This document shows positions 1 to 7,354 of a DNA stretch of 64,000 bases, one piece after another. Position numbers and translations under genes: made by a program. Position 1 is the stretch's first letter. Each line of letters begins with the position of its first letter. The notes under the pieces were generated by a model that was not told the origin of the DNA, searched no databases, and saw only the letters and a list, made by a program, of their open reading frames with translations. Source of the DNA: Dehalococcoidia bacterium (lineage in GTDB: Bacteria > Chloroflexota > Dehalococcoidia > DSTF01 > WHTK01); the NCBI GenBank assembly GCA_009377745.1, contig WHTK01000005.1, positions 94,438 through 158,437 of the forward strand, written 5' to 3'.

Positions 1-1
1 C

Positions 2-409
2 CAGATACCGGAGCAGGGCCTGCCTACCCGCATCGTCCGCAGCATTATGGGCCGCTACGTCGTCATCGGCCGCAGCGTCCACGGTGTCGAGGCCGCCCAG
101 AATGCCGCTCGTGAGGGCGCCGAGTACGTCATCGCCGGCACGATCTACAAGAGCGCCTCTCATCCAGACGCTGAGCCCGCCGGCCCCGAGTTGATCAGCG
201 CCATCACCAAGGACAGCTTCCTGCCCGTCCTAGCCATCGGCGGCATCACCGTCGATAACATCGAGGACGTCGTCAAGGCCGGTGCCGACGGTGTGGCCGT
301 CATCTCCGCCATCGCCCAGGCCGATGACCCCAAGGCCGCCGCCGAAGCCCTGACCGCCGCCCTCAAGGAAGCCTGGGCCAACCGCGGCGCGGCGCTCGCC
401 AGCGCCTAG
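2..409 (+). CDS. ThiE/TenI family protein, 5'-truncated by the window edge
   Basis: The reading frame is open from the first bases of the window, so the N-terminal part lies outside. The visible 135 residues are the C-terminal half of a TIM-barrel thiamine enzyme: the IGRSVH segment, the barrel strand leading to AGTIYKSASHPD, then the phosphate-binding LAIGGIT and GADGVAVISAIA segments. ThiE joins the pyrimidine and thiazole phosphates; the paralogue TenI aromatises the thiazole. The SHPD loop replaces the usual ThiE F-x-T-x-T-K segment and looks more like TenI-type proteins, and the gene precedes thiS and thiO (thiazole branch), while a complete ThiE lies at 1802-2446. I therefore lean to a thiazole tautomerase role, but thiamine phosphate synthase cannot be excluded. 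Confidence 0.85.
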   Translation, partial: QIPEQGLPTRIVRSIMGRYVVIGRSVHGVEAAQNAAREGAEYVIAGTIYKSASHPDAEPAGPELISAITKDSFLPVLAIGGITVDNIEDVVKAGADGVAVISAIAQADDPKAAAEALTAALKEAWANRGAALASA

Positions 410-424
410 CCGCCCAAGCGGAGT

Positions 425-643
425 CTGATCGCCACGTCGGAGGCGACCGTTACCCTCAACGGCAAGCCGCGCCAGGTCGCGCCGGGTCTCAGCCTCAGCG
501 CCCTGCTCGATGACCTCGGTATCGACCGTCGTCTCGTCGCTGTCGCCTACAACGAGCAGGTCATCCCGCGTGACACCTACGACTCCGTCCACCTTCAGGA
601 CGGAGACCGCGTCGAGGTCGTCCGCATGGTCGGCGGCGGCTAG
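425..643 (+). CDS. thiS: Sulfur carrier protein ThiS, no standard start codon
   Basis: About 70 residues with the ThiS beta-grasp pattern (TVTLNGKPRQVAPG near the start, LDDLGID, VAVAYNEQVIPR, LQDGDRVEVVRMVGGG at the end). The C-terminal Gly-Gly is the thiocarboxylate carrier that gives sulfur to the thiazole in thiamine synthesis. The frame has no ATG, GTG or TTG between the TAG that ends the upstream gene (407-409) and the conserved core. CTG at 425, just after GGAG, is the best candidate. It is in the same frame as the upstream thiE/tenI gene, so readthrough of TAG giving a fusion is an alternative. Two bases separate its stop from thiO. The function is clear; the start is uncertain. Confidence 0.85.
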   Translation: MIATSEATVTLNGKPRQVAPGLSLSALLDDLGIDRRLVAVAYNEQVIPRDTYDSVHLQDGDRVEVVRMVGGG

Positions 644-645
644 CT

Positions 646-1755
646 ATGCCGGACGTGATTGTCGTCGGTGGCGGCGTCATTGGCTGTGCCACGGCCTACT
701 ATCTCGCCCGCGAAGGCGCGTCGGTTACCCTCCTCGAGCGTGGTGAGCTGGCCGGCGAAGCCTCCGGCGCCGCGGCCGGTCTGCTGGCTGCCCTCTCGGA
801 CGAGGGCGGCAATCGTGGCGCCGCCTTCCAAGCCCTCTGCCTCGACAGCCTCAGCCTCTATGGCTCGCTCCTGCCCGAGCTCGATGCCACGGGCGTTGAC
901 GTGCGTTACCGCCACGGCGGCGTCCTGCACGTCGCCTTGGATGATGCCGAAGCCCGGCACCTGCGCCATCGCTTCGAAGCGCAGAGAGCCTTAGCCCCGA
1001 ACAACCGCTGGCTGGACTCCGCCGGCATCGCGCGAGAGGAGCCCCTAGTCAGCGCCAACGCGACCGCCGGCCTGCTCTCCCCCGATGAACACTACCTTGA
1101 TCCTCAGCGCCTCACCCTCGCCCTCGCCGAAGCCGCTCGCCGTCATAGCGCTACTGTCCTCACCGAGACGCCCGTAACCGCCCTCGTTCGCCACCGCGAC
1201 CGTCTCGCCGGCGTCCGGACGCTAACCGGGGCGTTGCCTGCTGACCACGTCGTGCTCGCCGGCGGCCCCTGGACATCACGCCTCGCGGCGCGTCTCGGCG
1301 CTCACGTCCCCGTCTATCCCGTGCGGGGCCAGATGCTATCCCTTAAGGGCCCCACGCCGCAGCTTGGACACGTCATCTGGGGCGCCCATGCCTACCTAGT
1401 CCCGCGCGAGGACGGCCAGACCTATGTCGGCGCCACCGTGGAGGACGTGGGCTATCGCCGCCGCAACACCAACGCCGCCCTCACCCACCTTCGTCGCGCC
1501 GCCGCCGCCCTCGTCCCGTCCCTCGCCTCTGCGCCGTTGCTCCGCGCCTGGTCCGGCTTGCGTCCAGCCACGCCTGACGCCCTGCCGATCATGGGCCTGC
1601 TGCCCGGCTGGCAGAACGCCTGGGTCGCCACGGGCCACTTTCGCAACGGCATCCTGCTGGCGCCGATCAGCGGCCAGCTCCTGGCTCAGAGCATCCTCAG
1701 CGGCTCCGACCACCCCACCCTTGGCCCTTTCTCCCCCAACCGCTTCGCGGAGTAG
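646..1755 (+). CDS. thiO: Glycine oxidase ThiO (FAD-dependent)
   Basis: A 369-residue FAD-dependent oxidoreductase of the DAO family. The N-terminus VIVVGGGVIGCATAYYLA is the FAD-binding GxGxxG fold, followed by LLERGELAGEASGAAAG. The C-terminal WSGLRPATPDALPIMG and TGHFRNGILLAP segments are typical of ThiO, which oxidises glycine to the dehydroglycine needed for thiazole formation in aerobes. ATG follows the thiS stop by two bases, so the two are surely translated together. The length is normal for the family. It is the last gene of the thiE/tenI-thiS-thiO unit; ThiG is not visible and may lie upstream of the window. Confidence 0.93.
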   Translation: MPDVIVVGGGVIGCATAYYLAREGASVTLLERGELAGEASGAAAGLLAALSDEGGNRGAAFQALCLDSLSLYGSLLPELDATGVDVRYRHGGVLHVALDDAEARHLRHRFEAQRALAPNNRWLDSAGIAREEPLVSANATAGLLSPDEHYLDPQRLTLALAEAARRHSATVLTETPVTALVRHRDRLAGVRTLTGALPADHVVLAGGPWTSRLAARLGAHVPVYPVRGQMLSLKGPTPQLGHVIWGAHAYLVPREDGQTYVGATVEDVGYRRRNTNAALTHLRRAAAALVPSLASAPLLRAWSGLRPATPDALPIMGLLPGWQNAWVATGHFRNGILLAPISGQLLAQSILSGSDHPTLGPFSPNRFAE

Positions 1756-1801
1756 ATAGGCACTGCCTCGATTTGCGGTAGGCCGCGAGGCGGTGATGCC
1801 G

Positions 1802-2446
1802 CTATCCTTCAATCGCCGCCACCAGCGCCCGCGCCGCTGACTCCGGGTCGTCAGCGCCGCACACCGCGCTGATCACGGCAATGCCGTCCGCGCCCGCCGC
1901 CACCACGTCGCCCAGGTTACCCAGGTTGATGCCGCCGATGCCGATCACAGGCACGGCGACCGCCTGCTTCACCTCACCCAAACGCTGTGGCGAGGCCGGC
2001 CGGGTCCCCTGCTTCGCCGCCGTCCCGAAGATGTCGCCCACGGCAACGTAGGTCGCCCCTGCCACCTCGGCCGCCTGCGCCTCGTCCGGGTTGTTGGTCG
2101 ACACGCCGACCAGGAAGTACTTCGGCACAATGCGCCGGACTTCCGTAAGCGGCAGGTCCTTCTGTCCTACGTGCACGCCGATGCCGCCGCGCTCCCGCGC
2201 TCCTTCCTGCGCCAGAGCCAGCGCCAGATCGGCATGGTCATTGACGATGAACACCGCGTCGTGCTCCTGGCAGAGCGCATAGAGCGCCCGCGCTTCGGCT
2301 AGCTGCTCGCCCTTGTCGCGCAGCTTGTCGCGCCATTGCAGCATCGAAGCGCCGCCCGCCAGCGCCGCCCTGCCTACCTCGACTGGATCGCGGCCCTTAC
2401 AGGCTGCCGGATCAATCAGCACGTAGAGTCCGCCGATCTTCGCCAT
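1802..2446 (-). CDS. thiE: Thiamine phosphate synthase ThiE
   Basis: A complete 214-residue TIM-barrel protein that condenses hydroxymethylpyrimidine diphosphate with thiazole phosphate. Visible family motifs: MLQWRDK (substrate pocket), FIVNDHADLALA, GVHVGQKDLP, GVSTNN, YVAVGDIFGT followed by K, and VIGIGGINLGN with GADGIAVISAV (phosphate binding). It is transcribed on the minus strand, downstream of the ABC importer genes (2810-5644) with about 360 bp between them, so it may be co-expressed with precursor uptake or have its own promoter. The divergent small gene at 2514 starts 67 bp away. It is better conserved as ThiE than the fragment at the window start. Confidence 0.92.
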   Translation of the reverse strand: MAKIGGLYVLIDPAACKGRDPVEVGRAALAGGASMLQWRDKLRDKGEQLAEARALYALCQEHDAVFIVNDHADLALALAQEGARERGGIGVHVGQKDLPLTEVRRIVPKYFLVGVSTNNPDEAQAAEVAGATYVAVGDIFGTAAKQGTRPASPQRLGEVKQAVAVPVIGIGGINLGNLGDVVAAGADGIAVISAVCGADDPESAARALVAAIEG

Positions 2447-2467
2447 GATGTTCCTAACGCCCCCGTC

Positions 2468-2476
2468 TGCTACTAT
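2468..2476 (+). promoter_or_regulatory. Extended -10 promoter element
   Basis: TGCTACTAT matches the extended -10 pattern TGnTAnnnT and lies 37 bp before the ATG at 2514. The same nonamer occurs at 53657, and related ones occur at 11152, 13445, 17141 and 36658. No good -35 box is visible, as expected for extended -10 promoters. Confidence 0.45.
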
Positions 2477-2513
2477 GCCGTTCGACTACGAGATCACAGC
2501 ACGGAGACGCGCC

Positions 2514-2648
2514 ATGCCCCTACTCGATATTCTGGGAACCCTCGACCCGATCCTGGAAGACTCCGCCTGGATCATGTTTGCGCTCGGCGTCGGCCTCGGC
2601 CTTCTCGGCTTTGCCCTTCTTGCGCTCTACCCCATCAGCCGCGACTAA
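2514..2648 (+). CDS. Small single-span membrane protein
   Basis: A 44-residue ORF starting MPLLDILGTLDPILEDSAW, followed by one hydrophobic helix of about 20 residues rich in Gly and Leu (AWIMFALGVGLGLLGFALLA) and a short basic tail. ATG at 2514 is preferred over 2445 because the extra N-terminus would be unrelated low-complexity sequence, and because an extended -10 box and a GGAG-type site precede it. I do not recognise a family. It sits alone between divergent thiE and the importer genes; its role is unknown. Confidence 0.45.
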   Translation: MPLLDILGTLDPILEDSAWIMFALGVGLGLLGFALLALYPISRD

Positions 2649-2809
2649 GCCAACCGTCTCGATCCCCATACCTCGGGGCTGAAACCCTGCTGCCTCGATC
2701 ATCTCATTCCGGGCAACTACCAGTCGCGAAGAATCTCACGCCGGGTCCTCACTAACTCTCCTCACGAGCCTAAAGAACGTACCCGGCCGTCAGAGTGACT
2801 TCCGGATCA

Positions 2810-3865
2810 TCACGGCCAGACGAACTCGCCGTCCTTGTAGGCCTGCTTCACGAACTCGTCCGTAAAGGCCGCCGTCACGTCCACCGGCTTCTCGATGCCC
2901 TGGAAGGCCAGCAGCGTATCGTGGAACGCTTGCCACTGCTCACGCGTCTGCCAGCCGAAGCCGTTGCGCCGGGTCTGCTCCGTCTGCGCCCGGTCCAGCT
3001 CCGTATTCAGCATGTAGCGCTGGTGCTCCCGGTCTTCCTGGGGCGCGAACTTCATCACGATCTCCAGCGCCTCGTCCCGGTTCTGGTCCGCGTAGCCGAT
3101 GCCGCGTAGCACAGCCTTGACGAAGCGCCCGGTTGCGTCCGGGTCGCTGGCCACGTAGTCGCGCGACGCCACGTAAGTTAGCCCCAGGGATTGGATGCCG
3201 AAGTCGTTGGGGTCGAAGACCCGCGTCTCGAAGCCGAGGCGCCTGAGCGTGTCCGGCTCGTTGGAGAAGAAGACGGCCAGGATATCGACCTGCCCCTCGG
3301 TCAGGATGCGCGGGTCAAAGCCGACGCGCACCTTGTTGACCGTCTCGTGGTCGAGGCCATTAGCACCGGCCATGGCCAGGAATTCCGCCGGCACGCTGCT
3401 CTTGTAGCCGAAGGTCTTGCCGGCCCAGTCCGTGACGCTGCGGATGCCGGAGTTCGCCAGCACGGCGTAGCCCTGCTCGCTGCGCTGCCCTACCAGCGCA
3501 ATCGAGACCACCGGCAGCCCCTGGGCGTTGCGCTGCAGCACCTGCGCCCCGTTAGCTGTCGTGAACTGGATTTCGCCCGCCAGCATTAGCTGCAGGTGCT
3601 CGCCGGACTGCGCGTGCCGGATCTCCACCTCCAACGCCTGCTCCGCGAAGAAGCCCTTCTCCTGCGCCACGTATGCCCCGACAAACGGTAGGTTGGCCTG
3701 CGCCTTGAACCCCGCCATGAACGTAACCTTCTTCGCCTCGCGCGGCGGACTGACAGCCGCCGGAGCGTCCTCACCGCCGCTTCCGCAACCCAACATCAGT
3801 GCGGCCATCCAGAGGACGCCAGCGAAAGCCATCAGCCGTCTAGTCCCGAAAAGTGAGCGGTTCAT
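2810..3865 (-). CDS. NMT1/THI5-type substrate-binding lipoprotein (thiamine pyrimidine precursor importer, ThiY-like)
   Basis: A 351-residue periplasmic-binding-type protein. The N-terminus has a basic start, a hydrophobic stretch and the lipobox LMLGC followed by SGG, so it is a membrane-anchored lipoprotein. The mature part has the NMT1/SsuA pattern: VAQEKGFFAEQALEVEI, IQFTTANGAQVL, WAGKTFGYKSSVPAEF. Such proteins capture formylaminopyrimidine or a related HMP precursor. ATG at 3865 is chosen over upstream TTG/GTG codons. It is the third gene of an ATPase-permease-binding-protein unit on the minus strand, separated from the permease by a palindromic repeat. Pairing with thiE supports the thiamine role; a sulfonate or nitrate ligand is less likely. 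Confidence 0.85.
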   Translation of the reverse strand: MNRSLFGTRRLMAFAGVLWMAALMLGCGSGGEDAPAAVSPPREAKKVTFMAGFKAQANLPFVGAYVAQEKGFFAEQALEVEIRHAQSGEHLQLMLAGEIQFTTANGAQVLQRNAQGLPVVSIALVGQRSEQGYAVLANSGIRSVTDWAGKTFGYKSSVPAEFLAMAGANGLDHETVNKVRVGFDPRILTEGQVDILAVFFSNEPDTLRRLGFETRVFDPNDFGIQSLGLTYVASRDYVASDPDATGRFVKAVLRGIGYADQNRDEALEIVMKFAPQEDREHQRYMLNTELDRAQTEQTRRNGFGWQTREQWQAFHDTLLAFQGIEKPVDVTAAFTDEFVKQAYKDGEFVWP

Positions 3866-3879
3866 CAACACCAACCTTG

Positions 3880-3908
3880 CCTGAGCCCGTCCTTCCGACA
3901 GGCTCAGG
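3880..3908. repeat. REP-like palindrome between permease and binding-protein genes
   Basis: CCTGAGCC (3880-3887) and GGCTCAGG (3901-3908) form a perfect 8-bp inverted repeat around CGTCCTTCCGACA. The core CCGACAGGCTCAGG resembles a short palindrome scattered in many bacterial genomes. In the minus-strand mRNA it folds just before the binding-protein gene, where a hairpin could protect that cistron or halt part of the upstream transcripts. There is no U-tract. Confidence 0.6.
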
Positions 3909-3968
3909 ATGCTATCTCAAACGTTTCTTGGCTTGCCGATCTTGGGATCCTAGGTCGCAGTTCAGCCC

Positions 3969-4808
3969 TCACCTGACGTCCAGCGTTGATTCGTGCCAGA
4001 ACAGCAGCCGCCGCTCCAGCGCACTTGTCAGCAAGAACAACCCCACGCCGATGATCGCCAGCGTGAACACCCCTCCGAACGCCGTTGCCATGTCCAGGTT
4101 GTTATTCGCTATGTAGATCACGCTGCCCAGGCCCCTGTCGCCGCTGAACCACTCCGCCACCACCGCGCCGATCACGCTCAGCGGTATCGAGACCCGGAAA
4201 GCGGCGAAGACGTAGGGCAGCGACGACGGCAGCCGCAGCCGCAGGAATACCTCGCTCCGGCTGGCTGCCAGTGATTCGAGCAGCGCCAGCGCATTCGGGT
4301 TCACGCTCCGGAAGCCTACAAGCGCGTTGACCATGATCGGAAAGAAGACGATCAGCGCCGCGATGAACACCTTCGGCATAAGCCCGAAGCCAAACCAGAT
4401 CGTCAGCAGCGGCGCCACCGCCACGATCGGTGTCACCTTCACGAGGATCGCCAGCGGAAAAATCGACCGTTCAAGGAAGCGCGACTGCGCCATTACGGTC
4501 GCCAGCGCAAACGCCACGCCCGCTCCCACCAAGAAGCCGAGCATCGCACCTTCGAGCGTCTTCAATCCTTCCTCGGCAAATAGCCAGGGGTCGGCGTAGA
4601 GCCGCTCCGCCACCCGCGAGGGCGACGGCACGATGTAAGGCTTGACGTCGCGCAGCCGTACCCAGGCTTCCCATACCGCCAGCACCGCGGCCAGCCCGAT
4701 CGCAGCCGGGATGACGTTAGCCAGCAGCTCGCGTAGCCAGCGCTTACGCGTCCGGCCGACGGCTTGCGCCTCAATCCACACCCGCTCTTGTGCGACCGGC
4801 AGCGTCAC
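3969..4808 (-). CDS. ABC transporter permease (ThiX/SsuC-like)
   Basis: A 279-residue BPD-type inner-membrane permease with about six hydrophobic helices. The first spans VIPAAIGLAAVLAVWEAW and further helices follow through GVFTLAIIGVGLFLLT near the end. The coupling-helix region around NALALLESLAASRSEVFLRL corresponds to the EAA loop that docks on the ATPase. Its start overlaps the end of the ATPase gene by 4 bp, showing translational coupling. With the NMT1-type binding protein it should import a thiamine pyrimidine precursor. Confidence 0.88.
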   Translation of the reverse strand: MTLPVAQERVWIEAQAVGRTRKRWLRELLANVIPAAIGLAAVLAVWEAWVRLRDVKPYIVPSPSRVAERLYADPWLFAEEGLKTLEGAMLGFLVGAGVAFALATVMAQSRFLERSIFPLAILVKVTPIVAVAPLLTIWFGFGLMPKVFIAALIVFFPIMVNALVGFRSVNPNALALLESLAASRSEVFLRLRLPSSLPYVFAAFRVSIPLSVIGAVVAEWFSGDRGLGSVIYIANNNLDMATAFGGVFTLAIIGVGLFLLTSALERRLLFWHESTLDVR

Positions 4809-5644
4809 GCCAGGCTCCGCTCTCGCAGCAATGCTCGCAGGCGCCTCGTGTACTCCAGGAAGGACTCGCTGACCTCGACCTCTTCGTCACGCGGGCGCGG
4901 CAGGTCGATCTCCAGCGTCGCGGCCACCCGTCCCGGTCGCGGCGTCATCACGACGACGCGGTCGGAGAGCAGCACCGCTTCCGTGATGCTGTGCGTGACG
5001 AAGATCACGGTGCTATCGCGCTCGGCCGCCTCCGACCGCCAGACCCGCAGCAGCTCGTAGCGCATCGCCGAGCGCGTGATCTCATCCAGCGACCCGAACG
5101 GCTCGTCCATCAGCAGCAGCGACGGCGACGTGACCAGGCAGCGCGCCAGCGCTACGCGCTGCTGCATGCCTCCCGAAAGCTGGTGCGGATAATAGCCGCG
5201 AAACGCGTCCAACCCCACCAGCTCGATCAGGCGCTCCGGATAATCCCTCTGCCCGTCTGTCCGCTTGCCCGCTTGCCCGCCGTTGACCTGCAGCGGCAGC
5301 CGTACGTTCTCGATCACGCTGCGCCAGGGCAGCAATGACGGATCCTGAAATACGACCCCGACCTGCTTGCGCCGCTGCGCCTCTCGCGGTGGCGTGCCGT
5401 CGATCAGCACCCGTCCCCGCGTCGGCGATTGCAGTCCGCCGATGATCCGCAGCAGCGTCGACTTGCCGCAGCCGCTAGGCCCGATCACCGAGACGAACTC
5501 GCCTCGCCGCACTGTCAGGTCGATGCCCTCCAGCGCCGGCAACGGCCGCTCGGACACCTCGTAGACCATCCCCACGCCCTCGATCAGAACATGGCTATTG
5601 GTGCGCTGCTCTGGCACGGGCTCTGGGTAGTGCTCGCTCGTCAC
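4805..5644 (-). CDS. ABC transporter ATP-binding protein (ThiZ/SsuB-like)
   Basis: A 279-residue ABC ATPase with Walker A GPSGCGKST, Q-loop VVFQDPSLLPW, signature LSGGMQQR, Walker B LLLMDEPFGSLD and switch His in VTHSITEAV. This is the nitrate/sulfonate/taurine/THI5 importer subfamily. The gene starts with GTG after GAGG and is the first of the minus-strand importer unit. Between the Q-loop and the signature there is an unusual hydrophilic insert, GGQAGKRTDGQRD, encoded by CTTGCCCG-like octamer repeats (about 5250-5283) that also occur between genes nearby; most relatives lack it. A perfect palindrome at 5658-5675 precedes the gene. Confidence 0.9.
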   Translation of the reverse strand: MTSEHYPEPVPEQRTNSHVLIEGVGMVYEVSERPLPALEGIDLTVRRGEFVSVIGPSGCGKSTLLRIIGGLQSPTRGRVLIDGTPPREAQRRKQVGVVFQDPSLLPWRSVIENVRLPLQVNGGQAGKRTDGQRDYPERLIELVGLDAFRGYYPHQLSGGMQQRVALARCLVTSPSLLLMDEPFGSLDEITRSAMRYELLRVWRSEAAERDSTVIFVTHSITEAVLLSDRVVVMTPRPGRVAATLEIDLPRPRDEEVEVSESFLEYTRRLRALLRERSLA

Positions 5645-5657
5645 GTCGCCTCGCTGC

Positions 5658-5675
5658 TAGACCGGGTTCGGTCTA
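5658..5675. promoter_or_regulatory. Palindrome in the thiZ-npdG divergent promoter region
   Basis: TAGACCG-GGTT-CGGTCTA is a perfect 7-bp inverted repeat. On the minus strand a TAGAAT hexamer (plus-strand 5675-5680) abuts it, so the palindrome would cover the transcription start of the importer unit. It could be an operator or a short mRNA hairpin. No TPP riboswitch motif was seen here. Confidence 0.45.
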
Positions 5676-5704
5676 TTCTAGAGCAGGCAATCGGGAGGGC
5701 ATAC

Positions 5705-6355
5705 GTGGCCAAATCGATCGGCATCATCGGCGGCACCGGGCCGGAAGGCAAGGGCCTGGCAGCGCGCTTCGCCATGGCTGGCTTCGAGGTGATCATCGGC
5801 TCCCGCTCCGCCGAGCGCGGCGCTGAGGCGGCAAAAGAGGTAGAGGCTGCCGGCGTCAAGAAGGTCCGTGGTGGAGCCAATGCCGAAGCCGCAGCCAAGG
5901 GAGATATCGTCATCATCACCCTCCCTTACGAGGGCATCCACGAGACCCTCCAGCCCCTGGAAAGCGCCATCGGCGAGAAGGTCGTCGTTTCCACGGTGGC
6001 GCCGCTGGCGTTCAGCCCCGGCCGCGTTGGCCTGCTGCCTACCCAGCGTGGTTCCGCCGCCGAGGATATTCAGCTCCTCCTGCCACTGGCCCAGGTCGTC
6101 GCCGCTTTTCAGAACCTCGCCGCCCGTAAGCTGATGGACCTGGCCAAGCCCCTGGAAGGAGACGTCATCGTCTGTAGCGACCATCCTACCGGCGTGCGCG
6201 AGGTCATCGACCTCGCCGCCATGATCCCAGACATCCGCGGCGTCAACGGCGGCGCCCTCTACAACAGCCACTACGTCGAGGGCATTACCGCCCTCCTCGT
6301 CAGCGTCAACCGCATCCACCGCGTCGAGGCCGCGATCAGGGTGGTCGGTGTCTAA
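5705..6355 (+). CDS. npdG: NADPH-dependent F420 reductase (NpdG/Fno)
   Basis: A 216-residue protein that transfers hydride between NADPH and coenzyme F420. The N-terminal Rossmann motif is IGIIGGTGPEGKGLAARFA, followed by VIIGSRSAERG, which reads the NADPH 2'-phosphate through Ser-Arg. The family pattern continues with VVSTVAPLAF and VICSDHPTGVREV. The start is GTG at 5705 after a strong GGGAGGG site at 5693-5699; the much longer open frame upstream runs through the ABC gene and is not real. cofE follows after 105 bp on the same strand, so the two F420 genes form a pair. Confidence 0.9.
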   Translation: MAKSIGIIGGTGPEGKGLAARFAMAGFEVIIGSRSAERGAEAAKEVEAAGVKKVRGGANAEAAAKGDIVIITLPYEGIHETLQPLESAIGEKVVVSTVAPLAFSPGRVGLLPTQRGSAAEDIQLLLPLAQVVAAFQNLAARKLMDLAKPLEGDVIVCSDHPTGVREVIDLAAMIPDIRGVNGGALYNSHYVEGITALLVSVNRIHRVEAAIRVVGV

Positions 6356-6380
6356 ATTGCACCCGGCCTGCCCTCATGCT

Positions 6381-6440
6381 CGTATGCCCGCATGCCCGCC
6401 TGCGCATTTGCGCGTATGCCCGTATGCCCGTATGCCCGCG
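6381..6440. repeat. Octanucleotide repeat tract (TATGCCCG-type)
   Basis: The spacer between npdG and cofE is built from imperfect copies of an 8-mer, with three near-contiguous TATGCCCG units at its right end and variants CATGCCCG to the left. Similar CTTGCCCG copies lie inside the ATPase gene near 5250-5283 and near 13178-13195. It carries no gene. Confidence 0.6.
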
Positions 6441-6460
6441 GCGGAGTGGGGAGGCGAGGG

Positions 6461-7204
6461 GTGGTAACTATCACCGCCATCGAAGGCATCCCCGAGGTCA
6501 GCCCCGGCGATAATCTCGCGCTGCTGATCGCCGCCTCCCTGCGCCGCCAGGAGATCGAGCTGGAGGACGATGACGTCCTCGTGGTCACGCAGAAAGCCGT
6601 CTCCAAGGCCGAGGGGCGCTTCGTGGACCTCGAGACCGTCGAGCCCTCGCCCCTCGCCATCGAGCTGGCTACCACCTGGGAGAAAGACGCCCGCCACGTT
6701 GAGGTAGTGTTGCGCGAATCGAAACGGATCGTGCGTATGGACCACGGCGTGATCATCTGCGAGACGCGCCACGGCTTCGTCTGCGCCAACGCCGGCGTCG
6801 ATGCCTCCAACGTACCCGGCGGCGCCCTCATGCTCCTGCCGCTAGACCCCGACGCCTCCGCCCAGCGCATCCGCGAAGGGTTGCAGCGCGAGACCGGCAT
6901 CGACATCCCCGTGATCATCTCGGACACTTTCGGGCGTCCCTGGCGCACCGGCTCGACCGAGGTCGCGATCGGCGTTGCCGGCATGCTGCCCGTCCTCGAT
7001 TACGTCGGCCAGGTCGATACCCACGGCCGTGAGCTGCGCGCCACCTGGATCTGCATCGCCGATGAGTTGGCGTCCGCCGCCGAGCTGGTCACCGGCAAGC
7101 TCAACCGGGTGCCGGCCGCCCTGATCCGCGGCTACGCCGTGCCCCGCGGCGAAGGCTCCGCCCAGGAGATGGTGCGCCAGGCAGAGCGTGACATGTTCCG
7201 CTGA
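6461..7204 (+). CDS. cofE: Coenzyme F420-0:L-glutamate ligase CofE
   Basis: A 247-residue enzyme that adds gamma-linked glutamates to F420-0 using GTP. Family segments are VTITAIEGIPEVSPGD at the start, DDDVLVVTQKAVSKAEGR, RIVRMDHGVIICETRHGFVCANAGVD split by a short spacer from NVPGG, and VIISDTFGRPWRTG with IGVAG. GTG at 6461 is chosen: it follows a purine-rich GAGGCGAGGG site and gives the conserved N-terminus, whereas the earlier ATG at 6392 would translate the octamer repeat. It pairs with npdG upstream. The length matches stand-alone CofE without the FbiB C-terminal domain. Confidence 0.92.
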   Translation: MVTITAIEGIPEVSPGDNLALLIAASLRRQEIELEDDDVLVVTQKAVSKAEGRFVDLETVEPSPLAIELATTWEKDARHVEVVLRESKRIVRMDHGVIICETRHGFVCANAGVDASNVPGGALMLLPLDPDASAQRIREGLQRETGIDIPVIISDTFGRPWRTGSTEVAIGVAGMLPVLDYVGQVDTHGRELRATWICIADELASAAELVTGKLNRVPAALIRGYAVPRGEGSAQEMVRQAERDMFR

Positions 7205-7255
7205 GTGTTGCGGTTTCTTTATGAGATCATGGGCTAAGTTCACGCTGACGCGAGG

Positions 7256-7284
7256 GTTACAGCCTGGAGTTATTCGGGTATAAT
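7256..7284 (+). promoter_or_regulatory. Sigma70-type promoter for the PAP2 gene
   Basis: GTTACA (7256-7261), 17 bp, then TATAAT (7279-7284), a perfect -10 box, about 70 bp before the ATG at 7355. Confidence 0.5.
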
Positions 7285-7354
7285 CATCCACACGCCCTAT
7301 CGTGCGCCTGCCGTTACTGCGGCCCCAGGAAATACTCGAGAACTTGCAACTCAT

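Noticed and set aside
5429..5704. Long N-terminal extension of the npdG frame over the ATPase gene
   Set aside because: It is antisense to a conserved ABC ATPase; GTG 5705 has a strong GGGAGGG site and gives the family start.
5645..5704. TPP riboswitch upstream of the thiamine importer
   Set aside because: No CUGAGA or conserved TPP-binding core; only a short palindrome is seen.
6381..6440. CRISPR-like repeat array
   Set aside because: The unit is only 8 bp, contiguous and without spacers; simple octamer repeat.
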